A program made the position numbers and the translations under genes. The notes beneath the pieces are model-generated. The model was not told the origin of the DNA. It did not search any database and saw only the letters and a list, made by a program, of their open reading frames with translations. A stretch of DNA of 64,000 nt, taken from positions 7,222,724 through 7,286,723 of the forward strand of contig OY740776.1 of assembly GCA_963513935.1 (NCBI GenBank). The letters run 5' to 3'. Below, piece by piece: positions 58,640 through 64,000 of the stretch. Source of the DNA: Aphrophora alni (taxonomy: Eukaryota > Arthropoda > Insecta > Hemiptera > Aphrophoridae). Each line of letters starts with the position of its first letter. The first letter of the stretch is position 1.

Positions 58640-58780
58640 TTTGTGGTTGTGGTTTGGTTGGTGTAGCTGGTGTATCACTGAAGAGGACGACCTTGTCGTT
58701 GAAACGCGTCTGATATTTAGGCGTATTTTTTTATGAGAATTGTGTTCTGTGTGTTTGTTATACTGTATAGTTTTTCTCAT
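58640..58780 (+). mobile_element. GCGTC-family hammerhead repeat, copy at 58.7 kb
   Basis: Near-identical to 8458-8590 across TGGTGTAGCTGGTGTAT, GAAGAGGACGACCTTGTCGT and GAATTGTGTTCTGTGTGTTT. Confidence 0.8.
58672..58716 (+). ncRNA. Hammerhead-like ribozyme, GCGTC family
   Basis: Stem I GUAUCA/UGAUAU, core CUGAAGA, stem II ACGAC/GUCGU, GAA, helix III ACGCGU, C. Compared with 8491-8535, changes in both strands of stem I keep pairing. Confidence 0.7.
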
Positions 58781-58938
58781 AAGTCAAGCTCAACATTTAA
58801 TATTTCTCTTTCTACCCTTGCCGTCCTTGGTATAGTGTAAGCCTGTTTGTGGTGGATGGTTTAATCACGTTTGTATTTAGTCTTATCTTTAACTGTTCAG
58901 ATCTAATTTCGTTTGAGTTTTTTTAAGTTCTATTTTCT

Positions 58939-58980
58939 CACTTGAAAACGAAAGTTGATTTATACTCTCGAAACGTCGTG
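58939..58980 (+). ncRNA. Hammerhead-like ribozyme, U3-A8 family
   Basis: Stem I CAC/GUG, heptad UUGAAAA, unpaired C, stem II GAAAGU/ACUCUC with one mismatch, GAA, helix III ACGU, C. The U3-A8 combination is the same as at 31535-31576, although stem II differs in sequence. Confidence 0.5.
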
Positions 58981-59304
58981 TATTAGTTTTCATATACACA
59001 AATTATGATAAATATCCGACTAAACCCATAATCATAATACTAATGTTAGTAGAAAAAACTATTTTTGTAACATATTTGATTTTAGAATGATCTAAAATAG
59101 TATGTCCATAAGAACTTTCAGTAAGCTAGATGATAATTTAGCGTATCTAAAACACACGACTTTTGACAGATATTAAGGAAATGAATTCAAGACCATCTGT
59201 CACCTTCCACTAACCCTACACGTCACAAATAAGGATATTACGTTGATTTATAACACAACGATTCTTTAGGTGAAGATCCTTGGGGAAGCTGAGAGTAGAA
59301 TTAA

Positions 59305-59450
59305 TAGTTATTTGTGCAACTAGTGAGCAAAGTGAGCAATTGCCTCACTCGAGAGAAATCCTTACTCACGAGCCGTAGGCGAGTGAGGAATGGTTTCTCG
59401 AGTGAGGCGATTGCACTTTGCACTCGAGTTGCACATTATATTTTTCCTAC
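59305..59450. repeat. Long perfect-like hairpin repeat
   Basis: CTCACTCGAGAGAAATCCTTACTCACG...CGAGTGAGGAATGGTTTCTCGAGTGAG (59343-59406) forms a hairpin with about 30-nt arms. The left flank ATAGTTATTTGTGCAACTAG is the complement of 35085-35110. Confidence 0.8.
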
Positions 59451-59489
59451 AGTTACCATAAAACAAATAAATTGGTAAAGAAACATAAC

Positions 59490-60095
59490 ATATTTTTTCC
59501 TACAGTTACCTAACAATGTACATGTTCTCTCACTGATTTGAGAAAGCAAAGTGGCCAATTCGCTCATCAGTGAGACAATGTTAACATTGTCTCACTCTAA
59601 TTACTTTGTCTCACTCCAGATTTGCAACGTGAAGGCACGAAATAGTGAGCGCGTAACATGCAGACAAGGTCGTATGCGCGCGAAATACGTTGGCAGCACG
59701 GGCTGTAAATCAGCTGGTCAGCTGTTGTACTGTTGTATTTGTCGGAAAGACAAATAACACAAGCAAACAGTTAAAAAAAAGTCACTTAATGGCAAAAACA
59801 ATGAAATGGTGGCTTCTGCCGTGACCAGAAGTGTTGTGACAAATACAACAGTACAACAGCTGACCAGCTGATTTACAGCCAGTGCTGCCAACGTATTTCG
59901 CGCGCATACGACCTTGTCTGCATGTTACGCGCTCACTATTTCGTGCCTTCACGTTGCAAATCTGGAGTGAGACAAAGTAATTAGAGTGAGACAATGTTAA
60001 CATTGTCTCACTGATGAGCGAATTGGCTACTTTGCTTTCTCAAATCAGTGAGAGAACATGTACATTGTTAGGTAACTGTAGGAAAAAAATATTGT
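59490..60095. mobile_element. Foldback element with about 250-bp arms
   Basis: Left arm 59490-59745 and right arm 59835-60095 are near-perfect inverted copies (CCTACAGTTACCTAACAATG, CTCTCACTGATTTGAGAAAG, GCAACGTGAAGGCACGAAAT, GCATACGACC). Because both arms encode the same 64-68-codon frame on opposite strands, two identical-looking open frames appear; they are not genes. The spacer is about 90 bp, AT-rich, without a transposase. Confidence 0.92.
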
Positions 60096-60876
60096 AAATT
60101 GTTAATAATATAATCAGGTAACAATAAAGTGAACAAATATGTAAACAATAATAGTTAAACTTGCAACAAATAACAACTTACTTAGACTTATAGATGAATG
60201 AAATAAAACTAGTGACTAGGTAAAATAAAACAATTTTGGTTGCTATGGTTATACTCTAACAATATTTACTGATTGTTGTCAAAACTTTAAGCATATATAA
60301 ATCATGATTAAAAATAAATCTGACCAAGTTTTTCATACAAACCATGGTGGTGAGGAAAGGGGGAACGTATGCAAATTAAAAATTAATAACGATAACTGCA
60401 AGTAATATTAAAGCGCGTATAAAATATTAACACATTGGGATTATGTTTGAAATCATCTTTTTATTTTATAAAATTGCCTCTTGTTGAGAGATTGTATCGT
60501 CCTTTCAGCCGTGAAAATGGAACTCTCTGCACTCAATAGACGCGTAGTTAATAATTAAAAACATAGGAACTTGTCGTTAACACAGGCTGTGAGAGAAAAA
60601 ACAGGTAGGCCTAGTGTTAAAGCATTTCCAAGAGATTTTAACGCCGAGGAACCGTGGACTGCTTAAAGAAATGAATTTTAATTTTCATTTGTAAACAATC
60701 AAGCGATAAAATTATTATTTTTATAATAATTTATTATAAATTGTAAAAATCTGAAATAAAATTTGTATTTAATTTCAAAAGAGGTTAAGTATAGTGTATA
60801 TGTTTAGCTAGTTTTCATATGCGAAATAAATATATATGACCTCATGACAAAGTTTGAGGATACAAAGTCGACATAA
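60096..60876. other. Non-coding; contains dispersed repeat at 60490-60610
   Basis: The 60490-60610 segment is the partner of 26930-27050. The remainder is AT-rich with no recognised feature. Confidence 0.5.
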
Positions 60877-60940
60877 CTTAACCTAACCTAACCTAATCTA
60901 ACATAACCTAACCTAACCTATCCTATCCTAACCTAATCAC
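60877..60940 (-). repeat. Interstitial (TTAGG)n tract 3, opposite orientation
   Basis: About 60 bp of CCTAA pentamers on the + strand, i.e. TTAGG on the minus strand, opposite to the tracts at 28.0 and 32.0 kb. Confidence 0.9.
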
Positions 60941-60944
60941 GCAT

Positions 60945-61560
60945 TTCCTAAACGTTCGTTTTACTACCTCCTATAATCCGTTAATCTCGTTTTCCTACCT
61001 CCAATAATTCGTTATACTCGTTTTTCTACCTGATATAATCCGTTATACTCGATTTTCTACCTCCTATAATTCGATATCCTCGTTTTCCTACCTCCTATAA
61101 TTCGTTATCCTCGGTTTCCTACCTCATATAATTCGTTAACCTCGTTTTACTACCTCCAATAACTCTATGTCCTCGTTTTACTACCTCCTATAATTCGTTA
61201 TCCTCGTTTTACTACCTCCTATAATTCGTTATCCTCGTTTCACTACCTCCTATAATTCGTTATACTCGTTTTCCTCCCTTTTATAATTCGTTATCCTCGT
61301 TTTCCTATCTCCTATAATTCGTTATCCTCGTTTTCCTACCTCCTATAATTTGTTATTCTCGTTTTCCTACCTCCTATAATTCGTTATCCTCATTTTCATA
61401 TCTCCTATAATTCGTTATCCTCGTTTTTCTACCTACTATAATTCGACATCCTCTTTTTCCTACCTCCTATAATTCGTTATCCTCGTTTGCCTACCATCTA
61501 TAATTCTTTATTCTCGTTTTCCTACCTCCTATAATTCGTTATCCTCGATTTCTTATAATT
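60945..61560. repeat. 31-bp tandem array
   Basis: About 20 units of 31 bp, consensus around CCTCGTTTTCCTACC followed by TCCTATAATTCGTTAT. Variants differ at one to four positions. Confidence 0.95.
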
Positions 61561-62417
61561 TGTAAAAAGGCTGTTATTATAAATTATAAAGACTGAAATT
61601 TGAGTCCATGACTGAACCCCTTTAAACAATTTTCATGATAGTCCACCCCATGCTGTGGGCTTATTACTTGAGTGACTGATACCGTTTTAAAACAGAATGT
61701 GTGTCTATAAGCAAAGATTGACAATATCACAAAAAATGAAAATGTCAAAAAAATTTACTGACGTACTTTTAACAAATGCCGATTCAATCAGGAACAGTAG
61801 TATAACAAAAAGTAAAAATAATCATGGGACGCCACCTTAAAAACATGCTTATATATTTAAATAAGGACCTAAACTTGCTTCACTTGTCCCATATCTACGT
61901 CCTCAGCGTAAATCGTATTCACTAAATTTGAACAAAATCGGTAGATCCGATATTTTGTTATTTTACCGACAACTCACAAACCAGCCTTAATGAAGATAGC
62001 AACTAATTCGTTTAGAGTGGGTCCTTAAAGGTCTACACTTGAGCAAAATTTAATCAAAATCGTTACAACCGGTTTTAAGAAAATCGTAATTTTTGGTGCT
62101 TTTGTTATGACGCTACCTCAAAATTTTACGTAATAAAAACAATAAAAAGTACCGAAATGTGCCCACATACCAAATTTGATTAAAATCTGTTCACAGGTTT
62201 AAGCTGTACAGTCGGACAGACAGGCGTATTTCAAAAGACTTTTAAAATCAGGTTGCCTCAAAACTGATTCTTCCTAAAAAAAAAAAAAAGAGACATCGAT
62301 TTTTATACTCATCATATAACTTTAAACTACTTTCATTTGAGAAAGTAATAATGAAAATATGTCTGTTCCATACTACAAAGCGATCTGTTCTAAAATGCGT
62401 TGACACGTGTGTTTTAG
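61561..62417. other. Intronic non-coding, transposon-like untranslated text
   Basis: Phrases such as TTTGAACAAAATCGGTAGATC and AAATTTGATTAAAATCTGTTC recall 3' untranslated parts of insect transposons. No coding sense was found. Confidence 0.4.
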
Positions 62418-62529
62418 GTTCCTGATAAAGAAGTTCCTGCGCAGAAATCGGGACTTGTACAACGGAGGCCTTCACAGAAACGAGGGTTCAGAACCCAACA
62501 AAAGCAGTCATCTGTTGCTACCTGATGAG
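62418..62529 (+). CDS. Exon: juxtamembrane cytoplasmic segment
   Basis: 112-nt exon with acceptor GTGTGTTTTAG| and donor GATGAG|GTAAGT. Joined to 30345-30432 it reads Arg then FLIKKFLRRNRDLYNGG and an acidic or polar end SSHLLLPDE. The basic run directly after the helix follows the positive-inside rule, so the N-terminal side is extracellular. It ends in phase 0, so the protein continues beyond this window. No kinase, SH3-ligand PxxP or PDZ-ligand motif is visible in this piece. Confidence 0.85.
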
Positions 62530-62734
62530 GTAAGTTGACATTTGTTTGTTTACGTTATGTCTGATAATTTAGAACTTTAGGTGAAAAACCTTTCGTTATC
62601 TTCCACTTTAGAAAAAAAATAAGAAGAAAAACATTAGAGTACTCAAAACGCCGAACATTACAGTACTAATGGCCGAACTGACAAGGACGGATGGCGTTGG
62701 ATAAAGTAAAGTACTCAAACAAAAAGAGTTTAAT

Positions 62735-63500
62735 ACAAAAGTTGTAGCTGACTAAATTTTCCATCAAAATAGTCCTTAGTAATGTTTTCGTCAGACGCAC
62801 TAGGACAGAAATATGAGTGCTCGAAGTTGAAACCTTTTTTGCAATTGTTCGTTATAAGGTATTTTTACGAAAAACAAAATTTACATTTATTTTTTTTTTT
62901 TAAGTTAAGGCAGATTTTGTGTGTACCCTAAATATGGGTATGCAAGTGTATGCATAAGATACACACCACAACTACAAAAACGTGCATTTTTGAACGTAAG
63001 CGTTTTTAGTTGTACTGTATACACGTATATACAGACACATATATGTGCAAACACGTGAAAAAATGCACATCTACACGTAAGGATTAGTCAGTATGCATGT
63101 AAATGTGCAAAATGTCTAAATGCACGTATTTGTAGTTGCAGTGTGTTTCAGTATGTGTGCACAAATATATACATACAAAAATTTAAATCCAAATACATAT
63201 ACAAAGACTTACATACTCAACTCCAAAATTTTAAAGAATGCAATTTTTTTTTGTAAAATGTTTTATACGAACAATTGCAAAAAAAGGCCTCAACTTTAAG
63301 CGCTCATATATCTCTGTTAAAGTGAGTTTGACGAAACAAATACGATTGGAAATTTAGTCAGCTACAACTGTTGTATTACACTTTTTTTTATAGCTTGCTT
63401 AGTTTTTGAGATATTTACAAAACACCGTTTTCCCCCAACTTTTAACCCCTCAAGGAGGCCCAGCGGTAAGCTGGAGTGTCCGATTTTTTTCCCAATTGAA
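62735..63500. mobile_element. Inverted-repeat element (about 760 bp)
   Basis: Left arm 62735-62990 (AAGTTGTAGCTGACTAAATT, CGTCAGACGCACTAGGACAG, TGAGTGCTCGAAGTTGAAACC, CAACTACAAAAACGTGC) and right arm about 63105-63400 are imperfect inverted copies. The centre is rich in ATACA/TGTGCA repeats. A one-arm copy is at 32500-32960. Confidence 0.75.
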
Positions 63501-63696
63501 GTAACCCCAAAACCTAACTTTCCACCAAATTTAGTGTTTGAGGATTTTTGTAAAGTAAATATTTTTATTCCTGGTCTAAATGGAAACTAAGATATGAAAA
63601 AAAAAAAAAAAAACCAATTGTTGTTTTTTTTCCATGATTAAACATTTCCATAAAAGTCCACTATTTTCATAACCAAACTGAATAAATATTTGGCAC

Positions 63697-64000
63697 TATA
63701 CAGGGTGATTAACGAAGTTATCCCCACACTTATACAGCTCATTCTACTAGTAAAAATAATGAAAAAAGTTCATATAAACATATGTCCTTTCTCGTTTCGT
63801 TTAGCGTCTGTCTGTCTGTAGGCCCTATGTGTTTTTTAGAAAAAAATTTCTATTTTAAAAATGGTTTGAGATATCAAGTTGAAACTTTTTACATTTAATG
63901 ACCTTATTAGTGTGCATCTTAGATAAAAATTTCAAAATAACATCATTTACAAAAACAAAATGGCGGTCATTTAAAATGTTCAAATCCTAATAACTTTAAA
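63697..64000 (+). mobile_element. Transposon left end, cut by window edge
   Basis: TATACAGGGTGATTAACGAAG at 63697 opens an ACAGGGTG-type terminus. Following text (TTTCGTTTAGCGTCTGTCTG, ACAAAATGGCGGTCATTTAA) is like that at 28285-28560. The coding part, if any, lies beyond the window. Confidence 0.5.

Noticed and set aside
59551..60003. Two identical small proteins on opposite strands
   Set aside because: They are the two arms of one foldback element, read in opposite directions.

Overview
This window is eukaryotic, AT-rich, intron-dominated DNA. It most likely comes from an insect: it has long interstitial (TTAGG)n tracts, several decayed IS630/Tc1/mariner transposases, CR1/jockey-like non-LTR retrotransposon remains and spliced exons with GTAAGT donors. 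The species cannot be named from the sequence. There is no bacterial-style gene content, and nearly all open frames of 60-100 codons are chance or repeat-generated.

The only host coding sequence I can support is a set of small exons. Three + strand exons (about 9059-9171, 30345-30432, 62418-62529) join in phase. They give an extracellular stalk, one transmembrane helix and a basic cytoplasmic start, so they are the C-terminal part of a single-pass membrane protein. A fourth exon (3276-3434) lies on the opposite strand. It encodes the active-site segment of an ADAM-type reprolysin with the catalytic Glu replaced ([12 protein letters not shown]), as in non-catalytic ADAM11/22/23 or Drosophila mmd-like proteins. 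It sits between inverted copies of one 81-bp minisatellite. This suggests that one ADAM-like gene runs through the window and that this exon has been flipped, either in the genome or in the assembly.

Layout: 1-3.9 kb, 81-bp minisatellite and the inverted ADAM exon; 5.3-6.5 kb, a GC-rich LTR-like block; 8.4-9.0 kb, a hammerhead-bearing repeat and a foldback repeat; 9.06-17.5 kb, an exon whose own splice donor has been amplified into an array of about 70 units; 17.9-23.6 kb, microsatellites, an 82-bp array, a long inverted-repeat element and a nested, decayed transposase; 25.2-29.5 kb, transposase tails and TTAGG; 30.3 kb, the transmembrane exon; 31.3-36.4 kb, several foldback elements; 36.4-39.5 kb, a CR1-like retrotransposon (minus strand); 40.0-53.4 kb, a large minisatellite field whose units carry a GTAAGT donor-like site; 47.9-49.0 kb, a DNA transposon with 37-bp inverted termini; 55.5-58.4 kb, retroelement and mariner remains; 59.3-60.1 kb, a foldback element; 60.9-61.6 kb, TTAGG and a 31-bp array; 62.4 kb, the cytoplasmic exon; 62.7-64 kb, more inverted repeats.

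The two most unusual signals are these. (1) Both introns of the host gene hold sense-strand arrays in which nearly every unit carries a strong 5' splice site; the first array clearly grew from the donor of the adjacent exon. (2) Dispersed foldback repeats carry hammerhead-ribozyme-like folds of one shared architecture. Their core C3-G8 pair is C-G in some families, U-A in another and G-C in a third, which is the covariation expected of a real pair.
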